Notes: a model not told the origin generated them from the sequence alone. A DNA stretch of 64,000 nt from Phymatolithon calcareum (GCA_977006965.1 OZ345355.1:1-64000); one strand, 5' to 3'. Shown: positions 41,964-54,424, counted from the stretch's first letter. Numbers and translations: made by a program.

Positions 41964-44123
41964 TGCTGCCTTGAAAAGCAACAGAACTGTAGTTTTTTTC
42001 GTGAATTTCGTGGTACGCTTCAACAAGATTATAAAGATCCTTGTTTATCGGTAAGCACGGACGTGGTCAGAAATATAATCGAAGTTTGCCTCACAACGAT
42101 ACCGAAGCTTAGGGCTTTTGAATTCGAGAAACGTATTTTGGCTCTCAAGTTTCTCAATCAAAGTACACTGAGTTGATGTGAATAAGATAAGACTGAATCG
42201 AGTTTTCACGACACTGTAACTACTCTAAAGTTTCTGGACTGATTCATGACATGTTAGAAACACCTGCGTAAAAGCTAGATTCTAAACATACGAGACGCAG
42301 CAAAAATAAGATTGCACCTGGAGGGTATATCATTGTGATCAATGGACAGCATGAGGGACAGCTGATTACCTAACTGTACTGTGAACAATGATGAAAAAGT
42401 ACATTTCTTCGAAATGACAAGCAACTTTATTATCATACAGCATGGCCGCCTTCCCTTCAGAATATAGAGATTACAAACCTCATTCTTTACCCATGACCTC
42501 ATACTACCAACTGCTTCCATGCTTTTGTGCTGCCTGAACGAGCCTCCTTGTTAGAATGGCACAAGCAGTGAATTTGAATATTACTGTGTCTGGGGCCCTG
42601 TCCCCTGTTAGTTGAGAAGATGGGAAACCAGAAGAGATCAGGAATTAAAATCCATTCAGCCTGCCGTGGAGTCAAACGTTTCTTTCCGCATTGAACTAAA
42701 CACAGCACAGTAAAGTCTAGTTTCTCTTCGTAGAGAAAGGAAAAGCAACCTCATCTTCCACGGAAGTGAACCAGTTTGTAGAATTTAACTATGGATTCCC
42801 ATAAGCGTCAAATGACGCAATTGGAATTATGTACGACAACTTTGCATTTTGTATCATTTAGAGCTATACATACAACTGCATTTCCATAATCGTGTCCTGG
42901 TCAGAACAGGATGTACATCACATGTTGCCCAATCTTAAGACTACACAAATACTTCTCTATTCGAGAGAGAAGCATCGGGCCGGAAAACCCTGTAGCTTTA
43001 GTTGAAGGCATGTCAAGTCGATGGTCCTGGACGGCGATTTATTATGTCAAGCTCAAAACAAGCACTGTAATGATCGCAGAAAGTGGGCCGAATAGCCTGG
43101 AGACACAAATTGTTTCACTTAGTAAGGCACAAAATGAAAATGATAATGTACCGGGCAATCACTGTTCTCTTAGAGATATGGGCTCAAACCCCATGCTCTT
43201 TATTACTGGCACGCTACCCTGGTGCAGGGCGAAATTCTAATGAGATGCGCTCACTTCAATGGTGAGTGCACAAAGACTTTTGACTCTTTCCTAGACCACT
43301 GCCCCTGCTCTACTTAGCAAGTGCAAAACTGCTGCTCGTTCAATTTCAAAGGGGTCTACTGCAACTCCTTAAACTTTCCCTGTGGCGCCGGTGATCGAAA
43401 ATATAAATTTTGCAGTTGAAAACAGTCTGACAGAACCATTGGTAACGATGGTCATCATTTCACGCTTGTCGTCCGAGAAGAGATATTCTTCTCTTCTGCG
43501 TCCCGAGTTTAGATGTCATTTCTCAACTTCATATATGCAGATGCACACTTGAGGAGAATATACAAGTATGAATTCTAATTCTACCAGGAAAGAGAATAAA
43601 AGTATGTGTCGCTAAATGAGTTCATCTTGCAGAGGTGAATAAAGACCCCAGGTGGTAAATTGACATTGTGGAGACTGAGGTCTACCGCGCATCTCATAAG
43701 CATCCTACAGATTCGATGCTTTGTCTTCTCGTTCCCGTGTGGGCTATTCATTCTAAGAACATAAAATCGCGAAAGTCTAACTCTTTCTTCTAAGTTATAT
43801 GAAATGCAAACTAAATACTACTGCAAAATAGATCACCTTCATATACTTTCAACTTTATTGCAATGTAATTGGAACATAGAAGAGAGACTAACCAGCTTTG
43901 TTATAGTGGTAAAACTGCCTCCGCGCACCTGTGCGCATATTTCGGTATGATACAGCCAAGAATGTTGAGGTCGCCGGTTCGAGTCCTGTCACAAGTAAGA
44001 ATTGAATTAACGTTCCGCAAAGGGCACACGGATGTCACCGAGGAGTGGTGTGCAGCAGTACTAGCGCGAAGAAGATACGCGAGTACCAGGAATGGATCCA
44101 TATCAGGAGCATTTAGAGGACCC
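41964..44123. other. Region with no recognised gene
   Basis: Only short frames occur. A tRNA-like B box GGTTCGAGTCC lies at about 43976-43986, after TATAGTGGTAAAAC at about 43903, but the arms do not pair. Confidence 0.35.
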
Positions 44124-44127
44124 CTAG

Positions 44128-46031
44128 TGTCTATTTTACGGAAATGTTGCCTCAATTGAGGGAAGCGATTCATTTAATTTTTTGCTCATGAAAGTTACTC
44201 CCTATCAAGCGCATCAACAGTGCCAAGCTCATAGATGTCTTCAGCATGCTTAGTGAAGCAGTTCCTAACAGTAGAAATGTCGCAAATGTATATTGTGGCA
44301 CTATCAAGCGTATTACATTGTGAGAACACAATGGTCAAGGTCTTGCATTTTCAAACTCTGCAGTTGTTTTGCACAACAAAAGTAGTCATCATGACCTCTA
44401 CAATCATCCTTTTACTTTTCTTAGGGGTAACGTGTCGTTCAGCACAGCTCTCGAATGCAAATGTACGCTCTGGCGCGACTGAACGTCGACAAGAAATATG
44501 CTTGTCAAATGCTATCGAAGACTTGCTCTCCCGGCACTTCACAAAACATCCACTGCGTCATGCGCTGCTGACACTCTGCACGGTCACCAGAGAATAACAG
44601 CTAGCTAGCAACCTAGAAAATCTCCAGAAGAGTTAGATGGCCCCTATGAACTATAGGCGCATTTGTTGAATCTCTTCAGAGTCCGCACTCACTAAGTATG
44701 AATCCACACACCTGCCATTCCGTGGGCCGTCTCGCCTTCAAAATCTCTTTGACACAGTGCGCTTTCTGTGGTCATTCGTGGGATAGACATAATCTTGACC
44801 GAGGTGACCAGCGGTAAAGCGCAGAGTACATGTCGCCTAACTCACTTGATTACACTCTGAATGAAATCAACCGGAGGTATTCGGCCACCGGCATCCCTGT
44901 TTTGGAAGAAGAAGGGCCAGGGAGATACTTCTTCGGCCTAGTAGACTTCCAGAAAGCGCTCTAAGCGCCGAACTCAACTCTTGCCATGAGGACGAGTATT
45001 TCGAAAAACTTAATAGGCTCTGTCACTGTAGTCTCCTTTCGCCCCTTTTTCTCAGCTTAGAGGACGCCCAAGCAGCAAGTTTTCGCAGGTAACTAGGGGA
45101 AACATCATCGCCACGAAATCGTACTTCGAATTAAGTCCAATCCAACAAATCTCGAATAAGAAGTCTCTGTTTAGAGTGAGAAGTTTCCACAACTGAGAGT
45201 AAAATCGTCTCTAAAACGGACGTAGAACTTCCCATTGTACCTTGGGACCCAATGATCGCACGTATTCGGCTCGCGGTCGGGCGTGATGACATCAAGTTCC
45301 CGGTGCGATGTTTGGTTTCAAGGGCCTTGTAAGACTTAGGCGAGAGTCCTCGGAAGAGGGCGCTTAGAGCTTCTGAAGGTTGTATCGAAGCTTTTATTCC
45401 CTTCTGAGGAGCATATGATCGCGACTGTAGACGATAAACAGGCGTTTCGCGATGAAGATTGGAAAGAATGAACACTGTAATCAGGCCTGGGCGGTACAGC
45501 GCTTTGCCGGTGTTGGCTCGGTTCAAGCTTTTCAGCGTCTGTAATGTCATCGTCAGCGTTCTCTGCCTTGACGTTGACAATGTGGACTGTCTTAATCTTA
45601 GTCTTCTTCAATGGATGACGAATCAGAACCCATTTCATGAAATGTAACATGCTCGCGCGACCATTGATTTTTCCCCGAGTACATTCTGAACCATACTACT
45701 CACCTTTTTTGACTTCGAAATGGCTCCGTATAGTCTGGAGCACTCTGCAAGACCGCTTAAAGATGCTGCCTTGGTGTGCACTGATATACCGACCGCGCGC
45801 GGCCGGTGTTTTTCTCCTGGAATGGCACGTCTGGTACTTCTGCGTGACCAACATATTTTTGTTTCTAGCGCCGAACGAAGCGAATTTAAGGTAGTGGTGT
45901 GGATACTCATCGGACAGAAGATGAGCCAGGCTTTTAAGAATATGGCGCGAGCGATCTGTTTCGAATTTGCTGTATGGATTTTTTCGAGCTTTCAAATCGC
46001 CCCTCAATTGAGGGGGTTCGTAAAATAGACA
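44128..46031 (-). mobile_element. piggyBac-like element 1 (1.9 kb), non-autonomous
   Basis: The ends are inverted repeats starting TGTCTATTTTACG and containing CCTCAATTGAGG palindromes at about 44150 and 46002-46013, flanked by CTAG at 44124-44127 and 46032-46035. Minus-strand frames (46007-45131) match the N-terminal half of the transposase in element 2 and in the 3.7-kb copy. Around 44542-44351 is a K-rich piece related to the C-terminal tail in element 2. The catalytic part is missing. Whether the duplication is CTAG, TAG or TA cannot be told apart. Confidence 0.75.
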
Positions 46032-46756
46032 CTAGTGTCTATGTGCCGGGATTTTTTCCTCAATTGAGGACACATTTTTCCTCAATTGAGGACTGAAAAT
46101 GATTTAAGTTTTGGAAACGAAAGCTAGGCACTATCAGGCTCGTTAAAAGCGTGAAGCTCAAGGAAGTCTTCAACGTGGTTAGCGAAACAGTTCCTGCCAG
46201 TAGAAGCGCCACAAATATATAGTGTGGCATTTTCACGCCTATTAGAATCAGGGGTAGTGCCAATTCCATTGCTCGACATTGCTGTTTGTCGCGCAATTAA
46301 ACAATTCAATTGCTCACTACGGTTAGTCAGCAATTCGGATTGCAATTTGAATACTTCCCGCAATAGTCAAGTTAATTGTTTATTCATGCCTCTTCTCCTA
46401 GGTGTACGAAACTTTCGTCTTCTGCGATAGCCTGTTCAACACGCTGGTTGACAACGCTTGACATAGCTTCCTTCACAGTTTGATCATCCCAATAAGAGCG
46501 GTTGATTGACGTGAATGGATATCTCGAGGCTGTTCGCGAAGGAGTTGCATTAGCTGCTGTACAACTTGTTTCGGCTTCGGTTTCGGAATAGGTAGTACCA
46601 TGATTGGAAGAGCGAAATTTGTTTAGGTGTTGTCGACTGGGTCTGGTAGTGTGCTTTGGATAAATGTACGACTTCACTTTTTATATTGACTCTTCTATCT
46701 GTCTTTTCAGAAACGGCACTCTAGACACCCATACCGTTATACTTGAACGGATGAAT

Positions 46757-46840
46757 GAATTCAACCATCCATGTGATCGTTCTGTTGTAGTGGTCTGCGC
46801 AGACCATTACAATAGAACGAGCACATGGATGGTTGAATTC
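46757..46840. repeat. Long palindrome with almost no loop
   Basis: About 42-base arms from GAATTCAACCATCCATGTG to its reverse complement meet at GTCTGCGCAGAC, with only a few mismatches. It lies inside the nested hAT. Confidence 0.65.
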
Positions 46841-46891
46841 AGGAACGTTGTAACTGTATACAGTACGTAGAATTTTACGTACCTAACACTA

Positions 46892-46961
46892 GGGGAGCAC
46901 GGCAACATTTTGGCCCGATAGTTATTTAGTTGATTTGGGCCAAAATGGTGCAGTGCTCCCC
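46892..46961. repeat. 70-bp inverted repeat (GGGGAGCACGGCAACATTTT)
   Basis: Arms of about 25 bases end in TTTTGGCCC and GGGCCAAAA around a 20-base AT-rich loop. It may be a tiny MITE or a hairpin RNA; it is inside the nested hAT. Confidence 0.55.
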
Positions 46962-48999
46962 CGGTGAACGCTTATACTGGCCCGAGTTATATAATAAAAT
47001 TAGATGCTACCGACAACCAATTACCACGTACTACGCATGATACATTTGAAGTGATCGTTATTTCCTTCAACTCTGCTCTTGCTGAACTATACACTTTCGT
47101 ACAACCTACCGACCAGCAATTCGAATTGCAATTCTTCATCAGAACCCAATTTGGGTCGAATTGCTATGAATTGCAATTAATTGCAATACCAATGGATTGC
47201 GCACGACCCCTGATTAGAATATGAGCACAAGAGGGTCTTCGTCTTGAATTTCCCAACTAGCAGTTGTTTTGAACAGCACAAGTAGTCGCTACGATATCCT
47301 GAGTCCTCCTTTTCTTTTTCTTGAGAGTTAAGAGGGTTCTAACACCGCTCGCGAATGCAAATATACGTTCTTTAGCGACGAAACGTCGACGAGTAATGCG
47401 CGTGGCAAATGTGTTACAGATGAGTTGCTCGAACATCACTTGACAATACCTTCGCTGCTTCATGTGCTGCTGACCCTCTGCACGGGCACCTGAGAATAAA
47501 AGTCACCTAACAATCACGCAAATTGCCAGAAGAGTTGATGACTCCTATGAACTATAGTCGCACTTGTTGAAGATGCAGGATTATCGCACTTCTTTCACTC
47601 GCCGAGTGCTGTATCTCTCAACCGTTCTCCGGTTAGTGACCTCCGTTCCCATACCAACGGGATATGGACTCACGGAAGCATCTCAGGTCCGACGGAGGCA
47701 CAGTGCGCTTTCTGGGGTCAGAAATGGCATCGACAGAATTTTGACCGAGCGACCAGCGGTGCTGCGCAGACTACATGTTCCACTTGGTTGCGCAGTGAAT
47801 GATATTCACTGGAAGCGTTCGGCGAGCGGCATACCAGTCTTTGAAGAAGAAGGAGAGTTGAGATACTTAATTGGCCTTGTTGCCCTCCAAAAATTGCTCT
47901 CGGCGCTGAGCTCAACTCTTGTCATGAGGATAATTATTCCGAAAAACTCAATCATCTCTGTCAATGTAGTCTCCTGTTGTCCAATTATTCTCAGCTTAGC
48001 GAACGCCAGAGCAGAAAAATTTCCCATGTGAACTTGGGGAAAAATCTTCATGACGCAATCTTACTCTGTATAAATACCAATACCATCGTTTTCTGATAAG
48101 ATGTCTCTCGTAAAAGCGCAAAGTCTTCAGAACTGAGAGGAAACTTAGACCCGATTCGGTCCTGAAGCTTGGCGCTCGTTCCATGGTTCCCCAAAAGCGA
48201 CAGTATTCGGCTCGCGGTCAGGCACGACGACATCAGGTTCGTTTTGTGATGTTTGGTCCCAAGAGCCCTTCAAGACGTAGGAGAGAGAGCCCGGAAAAGG
48301 GCGTTTAGAGATGGTAAAGGTTTTATGGATGCTTTTTTGTCTATTTGATGAGCTTCTGATTGTGACTGTGGATGATAAACTGGCGCTTCGCGATGAAGAT
48401 GGGCGAGGATGAGTACTGTAAGCAGTCCTGGGTGGTACTGCGCTTTGCCGGTGTTGGCTCGGTTCAAGGCTGGTGAGCTTCTGCAATGCCATCTTCAGTG
48501 TCCCCTATCTTGACGTTGAACAGGTTGACTGTCTTAAAATTAGTCTTCTTCGGCGAACGCCAAACTATGACACATTTTACGCAAAGTGATATGCTCGCGC
48601 GACCATTCAGTTTTCCTCCAGTACCTCCTGAACGATACCACACACCCTTTTTTACTTGGAAAAGGCTCCATATTGTCTGGAGCATTCTACGAGACCTGTC
48701 ACCGATGCTTCCTTTGTGTGTATGGATGTACCGACCACGAGGGGCCGGACTTTTTCTCGTGGCATGGCAGGTCTGGTACTTCTGGGTGGCCACTATATTT
48801 TCGTTGCTAGCGCCGAACGAAGAGATTTTAAGGTAGTAGTTGCGGTACTCCTCACCCACTACACAAGTTCGGCTTTTCAGTAATGGCGCAGATGATCCGT
48901 TCTGCGTTCGATTTACTAACTTTTCCGAGCTTTTGAATCCGTCCTCATTTGAGGACTGGGTCCTCAATTGAGGACGTTCGGCACATAGACACTAGATGT

Positions 49000-50092
49000 T
49001 GAATAATGTACACTTTGTGTAATTCAAATAACCTGCAATAAACAAACAAACAAACAAAAGAGAGACTACAAAAAATCACGGGTGCACAAAGCCTCACAAT
49101 TGATCATCGCTCTCGCCAACAAGGAACTTCACTAGTAAATCTTAGTCTCAAATTCGACGCAATTGCAAAATGTATTCCTCTTTTCGTTAACATGCTGCAC
49201 AACGTTGAAATTTTTGTCAAGTTCTTGGTAGTGATTGATCGAAAGTATAATGCACTGGAATCCAAAAAGTTCATTTGATTCTGTTGAGGTACTTCATGCC
49301 CGACGGCCCCGAGATAAAACGAATTTTTTGTGATTCAAGTATACTTCAGCGAATAGCTCTTAAAGAAGGGCGGCGAAAAGGCCTGTCGCAGCCCGTAGGG
49401 AGAAAATTCTGAGATCTTGCGGTATTTGTGGCCAGGTGTAATCCTTTCCTCACCGGTGTTTATAACTCCGAGTGTTTATAACTCCGATTTTCTTGCCGGT
49501 CCCTTTCAAGCAGATAGCACTTGTGGCACCCGAGTCGGTAGGTCCGAATTAAACGTTGGAAATTTAACGAAACTCAAATCTGCACGGGATGTATCATGCG
49601 GATGCTTTGGATACGAGTAGTAGGACGAAAAGTGCGGAAATTGATGAAGTTATATTCATTTTTGCGTTGAGTGAGGTGGGGCGATATCGAATCTGTGTTG
49701 AGTTCTTGGTGAGATCTTGGTCAACGTTGGGAAGCAGGTGGCTTTTGTACCGGGAGATTGTGCCATGGGGTTGAACACTGTGAATACTTTTTGATATACT
49801 GAGTGTACAATATTTTCATGTTGCGCAGTTCGTTGCCAAGGGGGAAAATTGTATGGGGCTTACGCTATAACGAAAATATACGTTGCGCTTGTACGGAATG
49901 ATACTGGAGACTGTTTTATTCACTGTAGTCTGTGGCGCACTGTGATAATTGGGGCAGATTGAAGTGAAGTTTTCAAAATCAAGAAAGTTGGGGAAACAAA
50001 TATATCTGCATGTTGCCAAAATGCTCATTAATCTGCATATGGGAGAAGGCAACACTGGCAAATACATAAGATCCATACCTTCTTTTCGTAAA
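49000..50092. other. Region with no gene; CAAA repeat at its start
   Basis: A short (CAAA)n run at about 49038-49058 follows CCTGCAATAAACA and may be the tail of a retroposon. The rest shows no coding signature. Confidence 0.4.
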
Positions 50093-50191
50093 TGGATGGA
50101 TGGATTTCTGTTTTATTGAAGCTCCCTTAGCAATTATCATTGCACCTGAGAGACTTTTCTTTGCTCTACAATCCTTCCCTTACGTTTTCAT
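50093..50191 (-). mobile_element. Third truncated LINE 3' end
   Basis: About 99 bases match the reverse complement of the LINE 3' end at 35.4 kb, including the TCCA tail. Flanks TTCTTTTCGTAAA (50080-50092) and TTCTTTTCGAAAA (50192-50204) are a target duplication with one difference. Confidence 0.75.
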
Positions 50192-50352
50192 TTCTTTTCG
50201 AAAATGCTGAGATAATAGAAACCCTTTCTGGCCCACGTGAGCGGAAAGGTCTTCCCAACTTCGCCAAAATCGTTTCGTATATAGTGTATTATCTTCCGGA
50301 TGAACTTTGCCGTTCTCTTTCAAATCTGCTTCAAGATGTGCGTCCATTTCCT

Positions 50353-53138
50353 GGGGGATGCGGGAAATATCGAAAATTGAGGTAATTTTGCTTTTACTAC
50401 TTTTTGAGGGATCTGATAATTTTTATCGACCTGCGCAATAAGCAGGAGAATGCGGGAAATACCAATATTTCGATACTTCGGAAGAAACGGACCATGCTCA
50501 ACGACTTATAGAGACTATACGAAAAAAACGGGCACATGTGCCCAATAGGGTAGCAGTTCAGTTAGTTTCAAATTAACGATCCATATACACCATATTGTGT
50601 TTTATAATTGTTTCTGATTCATATGCACGTGCCGTGCATTATTATCGTCAGCTACGTAGTAGATTCGTGCGTTACGGAACTAAACGGCTACCTGTGAAAT
50701 TTGCCAAGCGAAAGTTTCGTTTAACTTTCGCGTTGACAAGACAGGTGATCGAAAGTTTCGATTTCCTGTTCTTATCGGGGCAAAACTTCGTAAAAGGACA
50801 GTCGCAATTCCTTCTTTCTTAGCACAAATTTCCTCTTCAGTATTGGAACTACAAAGTTTCGCTAACAAAATTTTAAACTTTCCGCTCCTTCCCAGCGAAA
50901 TTTGCAAACGAAAGTTTAAAGTTTCGATTTCTAGGAGCAAGTTTCTCAGGAAGAATGTGGGACATTTTTGGATTTTTTCATATCAACGGAAAGATCTCGT
51001 TCAGCTCTACAAAGTTTCGCTAAGAAATTAGAATATAGACAAACTATAAACAGAATCAGGCCAATGAGAATTCGGCTACTGCGAAAGTTTCGATTTTGGC
51101 ACGTTTCATGACACGTGTTCTCATCAAAAGTTTCGCAAAAGTTTCACAAAGTTTCGCTTGGGAAATCCAGATCCGTAACTTTGCGTATCATACGTATGAT
51201 AGTTTTACAAATGGATACGTTGCTTCTGCCGAAGTGTCAGCAATAGTCTTCCATGCCTATGCATGGTCCAAGCGTGTAAGCTTGTTTCAAATGGACAATC
51301 GATGATTAAAAATCTAACCGTGATATCAACAGGTCGATAAAAATTCGTCAACTGTGTTAAAAAGTTGAAAATGAGAAAAATCGCTATTTCCTGCACTCTC
51401 CAGATAGATTTTGCGGATCATGAATATCTATCGCCGAGAGCGTGAACTGTTGGACCATACGTATGGAATGCTATTGCTGGGACGTGAACAACGTACTCAT
51501 GTACAAAACCATGGTATGATATGAAAAGTTACGGATCCGGATTTGCCAAGCGAAAGTTCGCGAAAGTTTCGCCAAGAACACGTGTCACGAATTTGCCAGA
51601 ATCGAAACTTTCGCCGAGCGCCTGACTTTCATTGGCTATATTCTGCTCAAGACTTGAGCAACACTCAATTATTTAGCGAAACTTTGTAGTACTCAATGAG
51701 ATCTGGCGATCCACATGAAAAAATCTGAAAATGCCTCTCATTTTCCATGCGAAACTTGCTCTGAGAAATCAAAGCTTTCGCGTTTTTTGCGAAACGTTCG
51801 ACTTTCGCTTGCAACTTTCGCTAGGACGCGGAGCACTTTCTTCCCTTTTTTTGCCAAAACTTGGTAGTTCCAACATCAGAGAGCAAAGTTTCGCTAAGAA
51901 CGATGGCATTGCAACGCTTCGTCTACAAACTTTCGCCTCGACAAAAACAAGAAAGCGAAACTTTCGATGGCCTGTTTTGTCGACGCGAAAGTTTCGCTTG
52001 ACAAATTTCCCAAGTAGCCGTTTCGTTCCGTAACGCACGTAATCACAAAATGAAACAAGCCCTCACTGCACCGATATAGATTTGGGAAAAGCAATTGCAA
52101 AATACAATACTGTGTATCATATATAGCATCAATTTGAAAAGAAAAGCTCTGCTACGCTATTAGTCACATGTTTTCTTTGTTTACGCTGATTCGTTAATTC
52201 CCTGAACGTGGTCCATGTTCTTCGTAATATTGGAGTTTCGATATTTCCCGCACCCTCCCGCTTCCCTATGGCACTGGGGGGTGCGGGAAATTTCGATATC
52301 TGCGTAAGTGTGTGAACCTCTCCTCAAAAGACTAGTCTCTGAATATAGATTTGGAGCTACTTGAGAACATATATTTTGTTACAGTTTTGAAAAGATACAT
52401 TTGTAAGTAGGCCTTGCTGGGCAATCAGTATGCTTCAATGTTACGTGCCCTGAGTTCCGTAAGTCGATTTACTGCCCCGAAACTTTTGCGAAACTTTCGC
52501 GAAACTTATGCCTAGCTAAATTTTCTAATACAGTCATTGAGAATCTTTGCCAGGCGAAAGTTAATCGTTAAAATCGCTTGATTTCGCTTTTTAGGCCAAA
52601 ACATGGTAACAGAGATTGAACTTAATCATATTTCTGAAATAGTTTACCAAAATCTTAAAGAAAAGTTGCCGAAAGTTACTGTCGAAAGTGCGAAATTTCC
52701 CACTTTCGGCAAAAGTTTCGCAAATTGGACAACTACTTTTGCCCATATCATGCCCGAATTTTAGCGTTTCTTTTTCAAGTCCATGCGCAGCATAGTAAGA
52801 CCTACTAATTATGCTGCACAACTATTAGTGTATCCTAATGGCAGCCGAGCTTTTACCCCTCGAACTCTACCTTAAAACAACGAGAGGCAAAACTTTCGAA
52901 AGTTTTTTAGTGTTGAGGGCCCGCCGAATATCAGAAGGAGAGCAGAGAGTTACGAAACGTTCAACGTGTCTGTGCATCAGCAATCTGTCATAGCGGGCTT
53001 TTTGTGCATCCCTTTCCGTAACAGATGTCCCACAACAGCCTGGGTACATTACACACTTTACACGTGTTTTTAGTTTTGATCTTTAATATGCTTGTTCCAG
53101 TGCTTTTGTGTTTTTTCGATATTTCCCGCACCCCCCCT
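50353..53138. repeat. Fold-back structure rich in GAAAGTTTCG-type motifs
   Basis: Arms 50450-51202 and 51501-52254 are diverged reverse complements about 750 bases long with a 300-base loop; the outer ends are TGCGGGAAAT and its complement, and the inner ends carry AGATCCGTAACTTT and its complement. The words AAAGTTT/AAACTTT, mostly as CGAAAGTTTCG, occur more than twenty times from 50700 to 52900. Further copies of the TGCGGGAAATATCGAAA end at 50357, 52280 and 53115 (reverse) suggest nested or overlapping elements. ORFs on both strands are by-products of the motif. Confidence 0.7.
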
Positions 53139-53139
53139 G

Positions 53140-54420
53140 TACATTGCAGGCATTGCGGCCGGAATATTTCCAAATTATGCGATGAATCTGCAGACGGAAA
53201 TCCTCAGGAAGATTCGAATTCAAGATCTACGAGCATTGGCGTCCTATTTTCTGGATACACAGGCGCTATAAAACAGATTCGTTCCTAACAGCTGTCTTCC
53301 CATTCCGAGCACATTTCCGTGTACACAATCGGTTTGAGTGGTACAATACGCAGATATAATTCACACTCTGCACATCTTTGGCACGAAATTTGTTAAATTC
53401 ATTTTACAGTATTCCGCGTGAACATGTCCTTGTTAGTCTAAAAAAAATTCAGTTTGCTTTCTCATGAATTCTTCACTTTATGTATCGCTGTTCTCCATAC
53501 GTTGAGATACTTTTACATATGCACCCAGCAGAGTACTCAGTCAGTGTGGGGTTCAAGGCACAAGCTGGCAGATCCGTTGACCAGAGTTTGAGGACTGCTG
53601 GTCAAGGAGGGTTTATATAGACTAGAAGTAGAACCATAGTGAAGAGTCTAAACAAAGGGGTGTGTCGACACTAATGTGAAGAGACACACGGGACAAATAG
53701 ATGGCTAAAAACAATTGGTCTAACGTCAACATGGGGGAGAGAGATACTAATGGCAGGATATCATTGGCCGCAGTAGTAATCGGCAATGAGGAAGCCGTTG
53801 AGGGTCCAATGGCGTTTGCTCATTGCTCACAACGATGAGGAGTAAGACGAGGAACTATGGAAGGCGGAGATTGGCTAAAAATGATGGACTCGAGAGAGGC
53901 TTTTCAAAAGCGCTCCACGCTCTTAGCGAGCGTCGGCGCGGTCGCGCGTGACAGTCTCGCGACTGCTTTCGGTCACGCGTTACGTGACATATCTGTCACG
54001 CTAGGGTAATTACAATACAATTATAGGATAGTAATTGTAATTGGTCTTGGCCGCGGTCACAGTGACATGATGTATGATAGATTGTGACGTGACGTGTAAC
54101 GTATGACTGAAGAACCGTAATGAGGAGGAATAGAATATGATTGACTATGATTCTGGTGTTGATGAGGGGTGTTGATCACGTCACAAGAGTGACGTGAGTG
54201 ACTGTTCGTCACAGTCAGTCAAGACTCTTGGCCATTTTTTTATCTTGGAGAAGGGATGTTAATTGAGAGAAATGTCAAAGGCCATAATGGGGACACAGCT
54301 CGGATCCAAGTTATACAAGAAAATCTATGCAAGGGCGAGGGGGCCCTGTGTTTAAACTACAGTTTCTTCCTTTGGGAAAGTGGAGGGCACATACATTTAG
54401 CAGGAGAACATTTTCTTCGG
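53140..54420. promoter_or_regulatory. Gene-free region with a cluster of GTGACGT/TCACG motifs
   Basis: From about 53960 to 54215 the words GTCACGCG, GTGACATAT, TGTCACGC, GTCACAGTGACA, GTGACGTGACGTG, CACGTCACAAGAGTGACGTGAGTGAC and similar recur. A TTTATATAG lies at 53611. A purine run TTGGAGAAGGGATGTTAAT at about 54243 looks like a polypurine tract plus TGTTA, a possible LTR boundary. The cluster precedes the ORF at 54425. Confidence 0.4.
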
Positions 54421-54424
54421 TGAT

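Larger units (their letters stand above)
46249..47212. mobile_element. hAT element nested in piggyBac-like element 2
   Basis: The left end CAGGGGTAGTGCCAATTCC and the right end (reverse complement CAGGGGTCGTGCGCAATCC) are flanked by a perfect 8-bp duplication ATTAGAAT at 46241-46248 and 47213-47220. Sub-terminal AATTGCAATT words occur near both ends. Two further palindromes lie inside (46757-46840 and 46892-46961). A minus-strand frame 46677-46384 is a polar remnant. Confidence 0.85.
46036..48991 (-). mobile_element. piggyBac-like element 2 (3.0 kb) with a nested hAT
   Basis: The ends are inverted repeats starting TGTCTATGTGCCG with CCTCAATTGAGG blocks, flanked by CTAG at 46032-46035 (shared with element 1) and 48992-48995. 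Minus-strand frames 48967-48464 (N-terminal) and 48051-47806 (LTEMIEFFGIIILMTR..W, piggyBac-type core start) are separated by frameshifts. The C-terminal tail appears at 47463-47257 and, beyond the hAT insertion, near 46363-46124. No complete DDE region remains. Confidence 0.7.

Noticed and set aside
43900-43995. tRNA gene
   Set aside because: A- and B-box-like words exist but the T arm and acceptor stem do not pair and the distance is too long.
46028-46040. CACTA (EnSpm) transposon ends from the CACTAGTG junction
   Set aside because: The outer left end reads CCCCTAGTG, so CACTA is not conserved; the TGTCTA repeats with CTAG flanks explain the junction better.
50595-52100. Several 60-100 codon ORFs rich in RKFRLTFA-type words
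   Set aside because: They are translations of the repeated CGAAAGTTTCG motif on both strands.
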